Of a stretch of DNA of 24,234 nucleotides, positions 13,958-22,907 are shown piece by piece. Made by a program: the position numbers and the translations under genes. The stretch lies in contig CABSKV010000013.1 of the NCBI GenBank assembly GCA_902478425.1, positions 1-24,234 of the forward strand. The letters run 5' to 3'. Origin of the DNA: an uncultured Coriobacteriia bacterium. GTDB lineage: Bacteria; Actinomycetota; Coriobacteriia; Coriobacteriales; QAMH01. Below the pieces are notes generated by a model. That model was not told the DNA's origin and ran no database searches. It saw only the letters and a list, made by a program, of their open reading frames with translations. The stretch's first letter is position 1. Each line of letters opens with the position of its first letter.

Positions 13958-16260
13958 TGCTTGACCTCTCGTCACTCAACGACGCGCAAAGGGAGGCGGT
14001 CCTTACATGTGAGGGGCCGCTTCTCGTTTTGGCGGGCGCGGGCAGCGGCAAGACGCGCGTGCTCACCTACCGTATCGCGCACCTCGTCGAGGACCTGGGC
14101 GTCGCGCCCTGGAACATACTCGCCGTCACCTTCACCAACAAGGCGGCGCACGAGATGCGCGACAGGCTCACACGTCTTGTGGGCAACGGCCTGCGCGGCA
14201 TGTGGATCTACACCTTCCACAGCATGTGCGTGCGCATCTTGCGCGCAAACGCCACGGTGCTCGGCTATGGCGAGGACTTCACCATCTACGACGCCGACGA
14301 TTCCAAGCGCCTCATCAAGGACATCATGGCCGATTACGGCTACACGGGACGCACGTTCTCGGATAACGCGATACGCTCGCGCATATCCTCGTCCAAAAAT
14401 GAGCTCGTCGGCGCGGCAGACTACAAGCCGCGTGCCCATGACCCGCTCGAGAAGGCGACGGCCGAGGTGTTCAAGGCCTACCAGCAACGCCTCAAGCGCG
14501 CCAACGCCATGGACTTCGACGACCTGCTTTTCAACGCCTACGTCCTGCTCTCGCAGCACCCGGACATCTGCCGCGAATACGGCCAGCGCTTCCGCTACAT
14601 CCTGGTCGACGAGTACCAGGACACGAACCGCGCCCAGTACGAGATAACGAAGCTGCTCGCCTCCGAGTATGGCAATCTCATGGTCGTCGGCGACGATGAC
14701 CAGTCGATCTACTCGTGGCGCGGCGCCGACATCCGCAACATCCTCGACTTCGAGCGCGACTGGCCCGATACCAAGACGGTCAAGCTCGAGGAGAACTACC
14801 GCTCCACCTCCACGATCCTGCAATGCGCCAACGCCGTCATCGCGCACAACCAGTCGCGCAAGAGCAAGGAGCTCTACACGCGCGGCGAAGAGGGCGAGAA
14901 GGTCGCCGTCTTTCTCGCGGCAGACGAGCGCGACGAGGGGCGCTGGATCGCCGCCATGGCAGATGACCTGCACGCGAAGGGGAGCCGCTACGGCGATATC
15001 GCCGTCTTCTACCGCACGAATGCGCAATCGCGCATACTCGAGGATATGTTCCTGCGCGCGGGCGTACCCTATCGCATCGTCGGTGGCACGCGCTTCTTCG
15101 ACCGCGCCGAGATCCGCGACGTGACGGCCTACCTCAAGGTCATCGTCAACCCGGCAGACGACGTGAGCTGCATGCGCGTCATCAACACGCCCCGGCGCGG
15201 CATCGGCAAGACGACCATCGAGCGCATATCGCTCACGGCCATGCAGCGCGACATTCCCTTCTTGGAGGCAGCACGCTCCGAGGCACTCGACCCTGCCTGC
15301 CGTGCCGCCACGCGTCGCGCCCTCGAGGGCTTCATCGCGCTCATCGACGAGGCAAGCTCGTACACGGGCGACCTGTTCGCGATCGTCGACATGATCGTCG
15401 AAAAGACCGGCCTCATCGAATCGCTCGAGGCGCAGAATACCGACGAGGCGCGCGGACGCATCGAGAACATCCGAGAGTTCCTCGGTGTCGTGCGCGACTA
15501 CGCCGACGAGCACGAGCTCGTTCCCGACCGCGGCATGCATGAGGCAGGCGAGGGGGAGGAGGCCGAGCTCACCTATCACGAGCCCACACTCGGTGACTTC
15601 ATGGAATGGCTGAGCCTGAGGACCGACCTCGACTCCCTCGGAAGCGACCAAGTAGATTCCGTCACCTTCATGACCGTGCACTCGGCCAAGGGCCTCGAGT
15701 TCGACAACGTCTTCGTCGCCGGCATGGAGGAGTCCATCTTCCCGCATACGGCCTCGATGCTCGAAAACGGCGTCGAGGAGGAGCGGCGCCTGGCCTACGT
15801 CGCCATCACGCGAGCGCGCAAGCGGCTCTTCCTCACCTGCGCGGCACGCCGGCGCATCTTCAACGACTTGCAGGCCAATGCCCGCAGCCGCTTCATCTCC
15901 GAGATGCCCGCAGAGCTCCTCGCCTCCGAGGGCGTGGGCTCGCTCGGATACTCGGGCACGGGCTGGGAGAAGCGCGGAGACCGTCGCGGCATATCCGGCA
16001 GCGGCCAGGGCGAGGAGATGTACGGCGGGCGCGTCTACGGAAGCGGGGGATACGCCGCGGCACACGATGCCGCGCGCGAGGATGCAACCCCTGCGGCTGC
16101 CGCGAGCGACTTTGCCGAGGGGGACCGCGTCGAGCACAAAACCTTTGGCCCGGGTGTCGTCGTCGGCATCGAAGGCGACAAGATCGCCGTCTACTTCAAG
16201 AAGAGCGGCAAGACAAAGACGCTTCTCAAGGGATATGCGCCCATCGTGAAGCTCGGATAA
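13957..16260 (+). CDS. pcrA: ATP-dependent 3'-5' DNA helicase PcrA/UvrD
   Basis: Superfamily 1A helicase (767 aa) for nucleotide excision and mismatch repair and plasmid or replication fork handling. All motifs are present: Q-motif (Q11), AGAGSGKT (26-33), FTNKAAHEMRDR (Ia), DEYQDTN (II), VVGDDDQSIYSWRGAD (III), LEENYRST (IV), VTFMTVHSAKGLEFDNVF (V) and EEERRLAYVAITRARKRLFL (VI). A glycine-rich linker leads to the C-terminal Tudor-like domain typical of PcrA (EGDRVEHKTFGPGVV, KTKTLLKGYAPIVKL), which binds RNA polymerase. The open frame runs upstream through aroF, but homology starts at LDLSSLNDAQREAV. GTG 13957, overlapping the aroF stop by 1 nt, is the natural start. Confidence 0.93.
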   Translation: MLDLSSLNDAQREAVLTCEGPLLVLAGAGSGKTRVLTYRIAHLVEDLGVAPWNILAVTFTNKAAHEMRDRLTRLVGNGLRGMWIYTFHSMCVRILRANATVLGYGEDFTIYDADDSKRLIKDIMADYGYTGRTFSDNAIRSRISSSKNELVGAADYKPRAHDPLEKATAEVFKAYQQRLKRANAMDFDDLLFNAYVLLSQHPDICREYGQRFRYILVDEYQDTNRAQYEITKLLASEYGNLMVVGDDDQSIYSWRGADIRNILDFERDWPDTKTVKLEENYRSTSTILQCANAVIAHNQSRKSKELYTRGEEGEKVAVFLAADERDEGRWIAAMADDLHAKGSRYGDIAVFYRTNAQSRILEDMFLRAGVPYRIVGGTRFFDRAEIRDVTAYLKVIVNPADDVSCMRVINTPRRGIGKTTIERISLTAMQRDIPFLEAARSEALDPACRAATRRALEGFIALIDEASSYTGDLFAIVDMIVEKTGLIESLEAQNTDEARGRIENIREFLGVVRDYADEHELVPDRGMHEAGEGEEAELTYHEPTLGDFMEWLSLRTDLDSLGSDQVDSVTFMTVHSAKGLEFDNVFVAGMEESIFPHTASMLENGVEEERRLAYVAITRARKRLFLTCAARRRIFNDLQANARSRFISEMPAELLASEGVGSLGYSGTGWEKRGDRRGISGSGQGEEMYGGRVYGSGGYAAAHDAAREDATPAAAASDFAEGDRVEHKTFGPGVVVGIEGDKIAVYFKKSGKTKTLLKGYAPIVKLG

Positions 16261-16263
16261 AGG

Positions 16264-16269
16264 TATAAT
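16264..16269 (+). promoter_or_regulatory. -10 box (TATAAT) for the pyrophosphatase gene
   Basis: A perfect TATAAT stands 31 bp before the start codon at 16300, in the 39-bp gap after pcrA. The -35 region lies inside the end of pcrA and matches TTGACA poorly. In so GC-rich a sequence a perfect -10 in a short gap is unlikely by chance. Confidence 0.55.
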
Positions 16270-16299
16270 CGCGGTATTTCGATTACGAGGAGATATCTC

Positions 16300-17226
16300 A
16301 TGGCACAGATTTACGTAGTTGGTCACAAGAATCCCGATAACGACTCGATCATGGCGGCGTACACCTACGCCAACCTCAAGAACATGACCGACGCCGACAA
16401 CCAGTACGTTCCCGTGCGTCTGGGCGAGCTTCCCGCCGAGAGCGCGATGATCTTCGATGAGTACGGCATCGAGCCGCCTGCGCTCATCGAGAGCGTGGGG
16501 GAGGGCGACGTGCTCGTGCTCGTCGACCACAACGAGATGGGCCAGGCCGTCGATGGCATCGAGGACGCCGAAGTCGCCGAGATCATCGACCATCATCGCA
16601 TCGCCGACGTCTCCACCTCGGCGCCCATCACCTTCATCAACCTTCCCTGGGGCTCCACGACCTCGATCATCACGAAGCTCTACGAGTACTTCGGCATCGC
16701 CACGGACGAGCAGATCGCGGCGTGCCTGCTCTCGGCCATCCTCACCGACACGGTCATCCTCAAGTCGCCCACGGCGACCGAGACGGATGCCAAGCACGTC
16801 GAGAAGCTTGCCAAGATCCTCGACGTCGACCCGGTCGAGTTCGGCATGAAGATCTTCAAGTCGCGCGGCGGAGACGACAATGTCGCCATCGAGGAGATCT
16901 GCAACCTCGACTCCAAGGAGTTCAACTTCGGCGGCAAGAAGTGCTGGATCGCCCAGTACGAGACCGTCGACCTCGACGGGCTGCGCGCACGCACCGACGA
17001 CATCGCACGTGAGGTCGCCAAGATCCAGCAAGAGGGCGGCTACGACGCGGCGCTCATGCTGTTGACCGACATCATCGTCGAGGGCAGCGACTTCATCGCC
17101 GCGGGCGATGTCGACTTCATCGCCGATGCCTTCGAGATCTCCTTCGATGACGGTCCCGTCTGGATGCCGGGCGTGCTGTCGCGCAAGAAGCAGGTCGCCG
17201 CAAAGCTCATCGACTACGCGGGCTAG
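16300..17226 (+). CDS. ppaC: manganese-dependent inorganic pyrophosphatase (family II)
   Basis: Cytosolic DHH-family phosphoesterase (308 aa) that hydrolyses PPi from biosynthesis, pulling tRNA charging and polymerisation forward. Metal and catalytic residues match family II: GHKNPDNDS gives H9, D13 and D15; LVDHNE gives D76; IIDHHR gives H98; LTDT gives D150. The C-terminal DHHA2 domain ends with the substrate-binding SRKKQ. No CBS insert is present, so it is the simple, nucleotide-independent form. The common first motif is NPDTD; here Asn replaces Thr between the two metal-binding Asp, a mild change. GAGGAG stands 7 nt before the ATG. An MscS gene follows 19 bp downstream. Confidence 0.95.
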   Translation: MAQIYVVGHKNPDNDSIMAAYTYANLKNMTDADNQYVPVRLGELPAESAMIFDEYGIEPPALIESVGEGDVLVLVDHNEMGQAVDGIEDAEVAEIIDHHRIADVSTSAPITFINLPWGSTTSIITKLYEYFGIATDEQIAACLLSAILTDTVILKSPTATETDAKHVEKLAKILDVDPVEFGMKIFKSRGGDDNVAIEEICNLDSKEFNFGGKKCWIAQYETVDLDGLRARTDDIAREVAKIQQEGGYDAALMLLTDIIVEGSDFIAAGDVDFIADAFEISFDDGPVWMPGVLSRKKQVAAKLIDYAG

Positions 17227-17245
17227 GGAGGCGCCACTTTCGGGC

Positions 17246-18040
17246 ATGGAGGCCATCCAGAGCACATACCTGTACCACCACGGCGGCTACGCGCTCGTCG
17301 CCGCCGTCGGCGTGCTCACGATCATCGCCTCCATCCTCGTCGCCCACATCCTCGTGGCGGTGATGTACAAGACCCTCAAGAGGACCACGGGCGGTGAGGT
17401 CGGCGGCTCCATCGTCGCCAACATCATCCGCATCGCTGTCGGCTTCGTATGCGTCTCCTGCATCCTCAAGTGGTGCTTCGACTACAACACCTCCGTGCTC
17501 TGGGGCGCTCTGGGCGTCGGCGGCATCGCGCTCTCGCTCGGCTTGCAGAACACCATATCGAACCTCATCGGCGGCCTTCAGATGTCGCTGTCCCGCGACT
17601 TCGCCTTTGGCGACTGGATCAAGGTCGGCCAGATCACGGGCCAGATCAACGACATCACCTGGCGTGTCGTGAAGATGCGCGACGCCGATATGAACAGCTA
17701 CGTCATTCCCAATTCGGTCTTCAACTCGAACGCGATCGCCGTCCTGCCGCCCTTCCAGATCACCGACTTGCACGTCGAGTTCTCGAACACGGCCGATGTC
17801 GACGCCATCACCAAGAAGCTGCCCGACCTTGCCTACGAGGCGCTCAAGGAGGCTGGCTACCTCTACAAGGACATGAAGCCCGAGCTCTCCCTCGATGGTG
17901 CCTCGCTCAACGCGATCAACGCCACGCTCGAGGTCTACACCGATTACCAGTACGAGAAGATCGACATCCGCAAATGCGTCATGGCCGCCGTGATCGACTA
18001 CCTCAAGTCGAACAAGGCGCTCGCTTCCTATACCGAATAA
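17246..18040 (+). CDS. small-conductance mechanosensitive channel, MscS family
   Basis: Inner-membrane channel (264 aa) that opens under membrane tension on osmotic downshock. TM1 is about 16-41, TM2 about 55-76, and the pore helix TM3 84-111 has the Gly/Ala-rich pattern WGALGVGGIALSLGLQNT followed by SNLIGGLQMSLSRDFAFGDW, the hallmark of the family. The beta domain has VVKMRDADMNSYVIPNS and the C-terminal alpha-beta region is short. ATG 17246 is the only reasonable start; its GGGAGG ribosome site (17225-17230) overlaps the ppaC stop with an unusually long spacing of 15 nt, which may lower expression or require coupling. The frame is open upstream inside ppaC, but that part has no MscS similarity. 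Confidence 0.9.
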   Translation: MEAIQSTYLYHHGGYALVAAVGVLTIIASILVAHILVAVMYKTLKRTTGGEVGGSIVANIIRIAVGFVCVSCILKWCFDYNTSVLWGALGVGGIALSLGLQNTISNLIGGLQMSLSRDFAFGDWIKVGQITGQINDITWRVVKMRDADMNSYVIPNSVFNSNAIAVLPPFQITDLHVEFSNTADVDAITKKLPDLAYEALKEAGYLYKDMKPELSLDGASLNAINATLEVYTDYQYEKIDIRKCVMAAVIDYLKSNKALASYTE

Positions 18041-18086
18041 CGCGAACTACCACGTTCTTCTCGCGCATCCTGTGACTTCGTTCGGC

Positions 18087-18092
18087 TAGAAT
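18087..18092 (+). promoter_or_regulatory. putative -10 box for argS
   Basis: TAGAAT, one mismatch from TATAAT, lies 43 bp before the argS GTG in the 94-bp gap behind the MscS gene, which is AT-richer than its flanks. No convincing -35 and no T-box specifier or antiterminator structure is seen upstream of argS. Confidence 0.35.
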
Positions 18093-18134
18093 GGTTGTTT
18101 CGTATGCAAACAGCCTGAAAGGAACCGGACTCCC

Positions 18135-19904
18135 GTGCGCACGCTCGTCGAAGACATCATCACAAACGCAATTCAATCAGCCATCGAATCCGGCGAACTT
18201 CCCCTCGAGGACGTTCCCGCTGCCGAGGTCGAGCGCCCGCGCGACCTGTCGCACGGTGACTGGGCAAGCTCGGTGGCGATGCGCTGCGCCAAGCAGGCAC
18301 ATATGAACCCCCGTGACATCGCGCAGGTCATCGTCTCACATATCGCGGATGCTCCCGAGGTCGCCTCCGTCGAGATCGCCGGTCCGGGCTTCATCAACAT
18401 CAAGCTCTCGGATGCCGCCCTGCAGGGCATCTTTCGCACGGTGCGTGACGAGGACAGGCTCTATGGCTCGAGCCACGCCGGAGACGGCATCAAGGTCGAC
18501 CTCGAGTTCATCTCCGCCAATCCCACCGGCCCCATGCACCTGGGGCATGGCCGCTGGGCGGCGCTCGGTGATGCGATGGCGAATGTCCTCGCCTTTGCCG
18601 GCTATGACGTGACCCGCGAGTTCTACATCAACGACGCGGGCAACCAGATGGACATCTTCGCCGAATCTGTGGCGCTTCGCTACCTGCAGGTCGCGCGTCT
18701 CATCGCCGAAGGTGCCGCCACGGATGTCGAGGGTGCCTACCAGATCATCATCGAGAACATGGATTCGTATCGCGCCGAGCTTCCCGAGAACTGCTATGCC
18801 GGCGCCTACGTCATCGACATCGCCGGCATCATCTACGACGCCGAAGGCGCTGCCTGGGTCGACGCCGATGCCGACGAGCGCGCCGCGTACTTCAAGGAGC
18901 TCGCGTACAAGACGGTCTTCGAGCATACCAAGGAGCTGCTTGCCGGTTTCGGCCTCGAGTTCGACGTCTGGTATTCGGAGCGCAGCACCTATGCCACCGA
19001 TGATGACGGGACTTCGCGCCTCACGCGTGCGCTCGATGCGCTGCGCGAGAGGGGATACCTCTACGACAAGGACGATGCCGTGTGGTTCAGGACCACGCAG
19101 TTCGGCGATGACAAGGACCGCGTGCTCGTCAAGGCAGATGGCAGCTACACCTACTTCGCGCCCGACATCGCCTATCACAAGAACAAGTTCGACCGTGGCT
19201 TCGACCGCTGCATCGACATACTTGGTGCCGATCATCACGGCTACATAAAGCGCATACAGTCGGTCGGCCATGTCTTCGACCACCCCGGCCAGCCTGAGGT
19301 CGTCATCGGCCAGATGGTCAACCTTTTTCGCAATGGCGAGCCCGTACGCATGTCCAAGCGCACGGGTGAGATGGTGAGCTTCGAGGAGGTCCTCGACGAG
19401 GTCGGCGCCGACGCGACGCGCTTCCTCATGCTCGCGCGCTCGACCGACCAGGCGATTGACTTCGACATCGAGCAGGCCAAGAAGCAGGATTCGACCAACC
19501 CGGTCTACTACGTCCAATATGCGCATGCACGCATATGTTCGATTCTGCGCAAGGCAGCCGGCATCGAGGACGCAAGCGCCGACCCCGATACAATCGCCGC
19601 GTCGCTCATCCCGCAAGATGCCGATCTCTCGCCGCTCACGCACGAGACCGAGCTCGCGCTCGCACGTCGCATTGACGAGTTCGGCGAGCTCGTCGCAGGT
19701 TGCGCGCGCGATCTGGCACCCTTCAGGCTCACGCACTACGCGACGAGCCTGGCAAGCGAGTTCCACCAGTTCTACACCCAATGCCACGTCATCGGCGATG
19801 ACGAGAAGCTCACGACGGCGCGTCTCTACGTCTGCGACGCGACCCGTCGCGTCCTGAGAAACGCCTTGTCGCTGCTTGGCGTGTCGGCACCCACGAGCAT
19901 GTAA
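18135..19904 (+). CDS. argS: arginyl-tRNA synthetase
   Basis: Class I aminoacyl-tRNA synthetase (589 aa) that charges tRNA-Arg. The N-terminal Add1 domain (1-110), which contacts the tRNA D-loop, precedes the catalytic Rossmann fold with FISANPTGPMHLGHGR (HIGH box at 135-138). The KMSKS loop reads RMSKRTGEM (MSKR at 406-409). The C-terminal anticodon-binding DALR domain includes YVQYAHARICSILRKA and ends LRNALSLLGVSAPTSM. Start GTG 18135 follows AAGGAA by about 11 nt; the RTLVEDIITNAI start fits homologues. It heads a cluster with lysA (17 bp later), hom, gatC and gatA. Co-occurrence of argS with lysA and hom is common in actinobacteria. Confidence 0.95.
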   Translation: MRTLVEDIITNAIQSAIESGELPLEDVPAAEVERPRDLSHGDWASSVAMRCAKQAHMNPRDIAQVIVSHIADAPEVASVEIAGPGFINIKLSDAALQGIFRTVRDEDRLYGSSHAGDGIKVDLEFISANPTGPMHLGHGRWAALGDAMANVLAFAGYDVTREFYINDAGNQMDIFAESVALRYLQVARLIAEGAATDVEGAYQIIIENMDSYRAELPENCYAGAYVIDIAGIIYDAEGAAWVDADADERAAYFKELAYKTVFEHTKELLAGFGLEFDVWYSERSTYATDDDGTSRLTRALDALRERGYLYDKDDAVWFRTTQFGDDKDRVLVKADGSYTYFAPDIAYHKNKFDRGFDRCIDILGADHHGYIKRIQSVGHVFDHPGQPEVVIGQMVNLFRNGEPVRMSKRTGEMVSFEEVLDEVGADATRFLMLARSTDQAIDFDIEQAKKQDSTNPVYYVQYAHARICSILRKAAGIEDASADPDTIAASLIPQDADLSPLTHETELALARRIDEFGELVAGCARDLAPFRLTHYATSLASEFHQFYTQCHVIGDDEKLTTARLYVCDATRRVLRNALSLLGVSAPTSM

Positions 19905-19921
19905 CGAAGGAGAAACCCAGC

Positions 19922-21283
19922 ATGTCCATCGCACCAACACGTGAGCACGTCCTGCCCGACTACATGAAGGCCTCCGACCTCCTCAAGGTCGCTCCCATGA
20001 GCATGGAGGTCGAGGGCGACAAGGTGACGCTCGACGGTATCGACCTGCGTGATATCGCCCGCGAGTTCGGCACCGCGCTCTACGTCTACGACGAGGCGCA
20101 CATCCGCAGGCAGCTCGCAAGCTACCGTGACGAGTTTCGCACCTGCTACCCGCAAAGCGGCATCATCTACGCGGCCAAGGCATTCTGCTGCACGGCCATG
20201 TGCAAGGTCGTCGCGGACGAGGATTGCTACATCGATGTCGCAAGCGGGGGAGAGCTCGCCATCGCCAAGGCGGCGGGTTTCCCGATGGAGCGCATCTTCG
20301 CGCAGGGCAACAACAAGTCCCAGCGCGAGATCGAGGAGTACATCGACGCTGGTGTCGCGTGCTTCGTCGTCGATACGCACGAGGAGATCGAGCGCATCTC
20401 GAACTACGCCAGCTCCAAGGGCGTCACGCAGAGGATCATCATCCGCGTCTGTCCCGGCATCGAGGCCGACACGCACGCCTACATCCAGACGGCCAACGAG
20501 GATTCCAAGTTCGGCTTCAACATCCGTAACGGTGCGGCCGAGGAAGCGCTCGTCTACGCGCTGACGCTTCCCGGCGTCGAGGTGGCCGGCTTCCATTGCC
20601 ACATCGGCTCGCAGATCTTCGAGCTCACCTCCTACGTCGAGGCCATCAACACGATGTTCGGCTTCATGAACGACATGCGCCAGGCACATGACTTCGTCGC
20701 GCAGATCTTCGACATGGGCGGCGGCCTCGGCATTCCCTACACCGTCTACGATCGCCCATCGACCATCGCGCAGTTCGCGCAGATCGCCACCGGTGCCATC
20801 CACGCTAACTGCAGCGAGTTCGACTATCCGTACCCGCGCATCTTCACGGAGCCTGGTCGCTCCATCGTCGCCAATGCCGGCATCACGCTCTACACCGTCG
20901 GCTCGGTAAAGACCGTCCCGGGCATCTGCACCTACGTCGCCATCGATGGCGGCATGACGGACAACATCCGCACGGCGCTGTACGGCTCGAAGTACGAGGC
21001 CTTCGTCGTCGAGCGCGCCGACAAGCCGCGTGACGTGATCTGCGACATCGTCGGCAAGCACTGCGAGTCCGGCGACGTCGTCGTCAAGAACGCGCCCTTG
21101 CAGGCCTGCGAGGCAGGCGATCACATCTGCGTGCTCGGCACGGGCGCGTACTGCAACGAGATGGCCAGCAACTACAACAAGCAGGTGCGTCCCGGCATCG
21201 TCTTCGTGCGCGATGGCATGGCACGCGAGGTCGTGCGCCGCGAGACCTATGACGACCTGCTCGCACGTGACATCTGCTCGTAG
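19922..21283 (+). CDS. lysA: diaminopimelate decarboxylase
   Basis: PLP-dependent fold-type III decarboxylase (453 aa) that converts meso-diaminopimelate to L-lysine, the last lysine step. IIYAAKAFCC carries the PLP Lys (K86). FHCHIGSQI, FDMGGGLGIPY (Gly-rich phosphate loop), FTEPGRSIVA and AIDGGMTDNIR follow in the usual order. The active-site Cys-Glu from the partner subunit lies in KHCESGDVV, with CVLGTGAYCNEMASNYN near the end. Family length is about 420-450. GAAGGAG 10 nt upstream supports ATG 19922. An N-terminal extension of some 25 residues (REHVLPDYMKASDLLKVAP) is common in actinobacterial LysA. Meso-DAP is also a peptidoglycan building block, so this gene balances wall and lysine use. 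Confidence 0.95.
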   Translation: MSIAPTREHVLPDYMKASDLLKVAPMSMEVEGDKVTLDGIDLRDIAREFGTALYVYDEAHIRRQLASYRDEFRTCYPQSGIIYAAKAFCCTAMCKVVADEDCYIDVASGGELAIAKAAGFPMERIFAQGNNKSQREIEEYIDAGVACFVVDTHEEIERISNYASSKGVTQRIIIRVCPGIEADTHAYIQTANEDSKFGFNIRNGAAEEALVYALTLPGVEVAGFHCHIGSQIFELTSYVEAINTMFGFMNDMRQAHDFVAQIFDMGGGLGIPYTVYDRPSTIAQFAQIATGAIHANCSEFDYPYPRIFTEPGRSIVANAGITLYTVGSVKTVPGICTYVAIDGGMTDNIRTALYGSKYEAFVVERADKPRDVICDIVGKHCESGDVVVKNAPLQACEAGDHICVLGTGAYCNEMASNYNKQVRPGIVFVRDGMAREVVRRETYDDLLARDICS

Positions 21284-21313
21284 GAACACACGTTTTTCCA
21301 AAAGGAGAAGAAC

Positions 21314-22600
21314 ATGAAGCAAGTGAAGATCGGCCTGGTGGGATGCGGAACCGTCGGTGGCGGGTTCGTGCGCATACTCCAAAAGCACCATGACGATTTC
21401 ATGCGGCATGCCGGTGTCGACATGGTCATCGCTAAGGCGACGACGCGCACGCTCTCCAAGCTGCGTGACCTCGGCATCCCCGAAGACGTGATCGTCGACT
21501 CCTACACCGACATCATCGCCGACCCCGACATCGATATCGTCGTCGAGCTCATCGGCGGAACGGGACTGGCCGCCGATGTCGTGCTCGAGGCACTTGCGGC
21601 GAAGAAGAACGTCATCACCGCCAACAAGGCCCTCATGGCCACGCGCGGCGAGGAGATCTTCCATGCCGCGGACACCAACGGCGTCGAAGTCGCCTTCGAG
21701 GCATCCGTCGGTGGTGGCATTCCCATCATCCAGCCGCTCAAGCACACGCTCATCAGCAACGAGATCAGCACGGTGCTCGGCATCGTGAACGGCACGACCA
21801 ACTACATGCTCACCGAGATGCAGCATGGGCTGGACTACGACACGGTGCTCAAGCGCGCCCAGGAGCTCGGCTACGCCGAGGCGGACCCGACGGCCGACGT
21901 CGATGGCTATGACGCGGCTGCCAAGATCGCCATCCTCGCCTCCATCGCCTTCAACTCCCGCGTGACGCTCGAAGACGTCTTCACGCAGGGCATACGCTCC
22001 ATCGAGCCCGTCGACTTCAAGCATGCGGCCGACATGGGCTACACCATCAAGCTGCTCGCCATCGCCCACAAGATCGACGGCGAGATCGACGTGCGCGTCC
22101 ATCCGGCCATGATTCCCACGAACCACCAGCTCGCCAACGTCAATGGCGTCTACAACGCGATCTACGTGACGGGTGACGCCGTGGGCGACTGCATGTTCTT
22201 CGGCGAGGGAGCCGGTGCCGGCCCCGCGGCCTCGGCCGTCATGGGCGATACCATCGAGGTCGCCCGTCACGTCGCCAACGATGTCAAACCCATCGTCGGG
22301 TGCACCTGCACCGATAACCTGCCCCTGCGCGGCATCGGCAAGCTCGAGACCAAGTACTACCTGCGCCTGCTCGTCAAGGACGAGTCGGGCGTCCTGGCCG
22401 CCATCAGCGAGATCTTCAGCCAGTACGAGGTCTCGATTCGCAGCATGGTGCAGCCCACCACGCATGGCGACGGCACCGCAGAGCTCATCTTCATGACGCA
22501 CACGGCCAACGAGGCCCATTTCGAGGATGCCCTCAAGCAAGTCGCGGGGCTGTCCTGCGTCGTCAAGATCGGAACCATGATTCGCATCGAGGAGGACTAA
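21314..22600 (+). CDS. hom: homoserine dehydrogenase
   Basis: Reduces aspartate semialdehyde to homoserine, the branch to threonine, methionine and isoleucine. The NAD(P)-binding site IGLVGCGTVGGG opens the protein. VVELIGG, ITANKALMA, EASVGGGIP, VNGTTNYML and GYAEADPTADVDGYDAAAK are conserved active-site blocks. A C-terminal ACT domain (about 350-428, YYLRLLVKDESGVLAAISEIF) is of the kind that mediates threonine feedback. At 428 aa it is the monofunctional Gram-positive form. AAAGGAG precedes the ATG by 6 nt. It lies 30 bp after lysA, both drawing on aspartate semialdehyde. gatC begins 1 nt after its stop. Confidence 0.95.
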   Translation: MKQVKIGLVGCGTVGGGFVRILQKHHDDFMRHAGVDMVIAKATTRTLSKLRDLGIPEDVIVDSYTDIIADPDIDIVVELIGGTGLAADVVLEALAAKKNVITANKALMATRGEEIFHAADTNGVEVAFEASVGGGIPIIQPLKHTLISNEISTVLGIVNGTTNYMLTEMQHGLDYDTVLKRAQELGYAEADPTADVDGYDAAAKIAILASIAFNSRVTLEDVFTQGIRSIEPVDFKHAADMGYTIKLLAIAHKIDGEIDVRVHPAMIPTNHQLANVNGVYNAIYVTGDAVGDCMFFGEGAGAGPAASAVMGDTIEVARHVANDVKPIVGCTCTDNLPLRGIGKLETKYYLRLLVKDESGVLAAISEIFSQYEVSIRSMVQPTTHGDGTAELIFMTHTANEAHFEDALKQVAGLSCVVKIGTMIRIEED

Positions 22601-22601
22601 G

Positions 22602-22907
22602 GTGACCCTGACCGAAAAGGATGTGCGCGACATCGCCGAATACGCGCGCATCGGGCTCACTGACGAGGAGCTGTCGACGATGACGGTCGACCTCAACAAC
22701 ATCATCGAGACCCTCAAACCCATAACGGAATACGAGCTCGAAGGTGTCGAGCCGACCTTCCATCCCATCGGAAGCCTCTCCAACGTCATGCGCGAAGACG
22801 AGGTCGGGGAGTCCTTCGCACGTGAGGTCGCGCTGTCCAACAGCGATTCGACGAGCGAGGGCTGCTTCGAGATTCCCTCGATTCTCGGTGAGGGAGGGGA
22901 CCGCTGA
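22602..22907 (+). CDS. gatC: Asp-tRNA(Asn)/Glu-tRNA(Gln) amidotransferase subunit C
   Basis: Small subunit (101 aa) of GatCAB, which amidates mischarged Glu-tRNA(Gln) or Asp-tRNA(Asn). It wraps around the GatA-GatB interface and stabilises GatA. The family pattern is clear: LTEKDVRDIAEYARIGLTDEE, a helix ending DLNNIIETLKPITE, then VEPTFHP and NVMREDEV. GTG start at 22602; the ribosome site GGAGG lies in the last codons of hom, so translation is coupled. Its stop TGA shares one base with the gatA ATG (TGATG). Confidence 0.93.
   Translation: MTLTEKDVRDIAEYARIGLTDEELSTMTVDLNNIIETLKPITEYELEGVEPTFHPIGSLSNVMREDEVGESFAREVALSNSDSTSEGCFEIPSILGEGGDR

Noticed and set aside
13972..17265. Very long minus-strand open frame (1097 codons) opposite pcrA and ppaC
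   Set aside because: The plus strand codes for two fully conserved proteins here. The antisense frame is open because NNC/NNG codons rarely give stops on the other strand, and its translation has low-complexity composition and no recognisable motif.
18041..18070. Possible terminator after the MscS gene (CGCGA/TCGCG with GAAC/GTTC)
   Set aside because: The pairings compete with each other and no T-tract follows; too weak to call.
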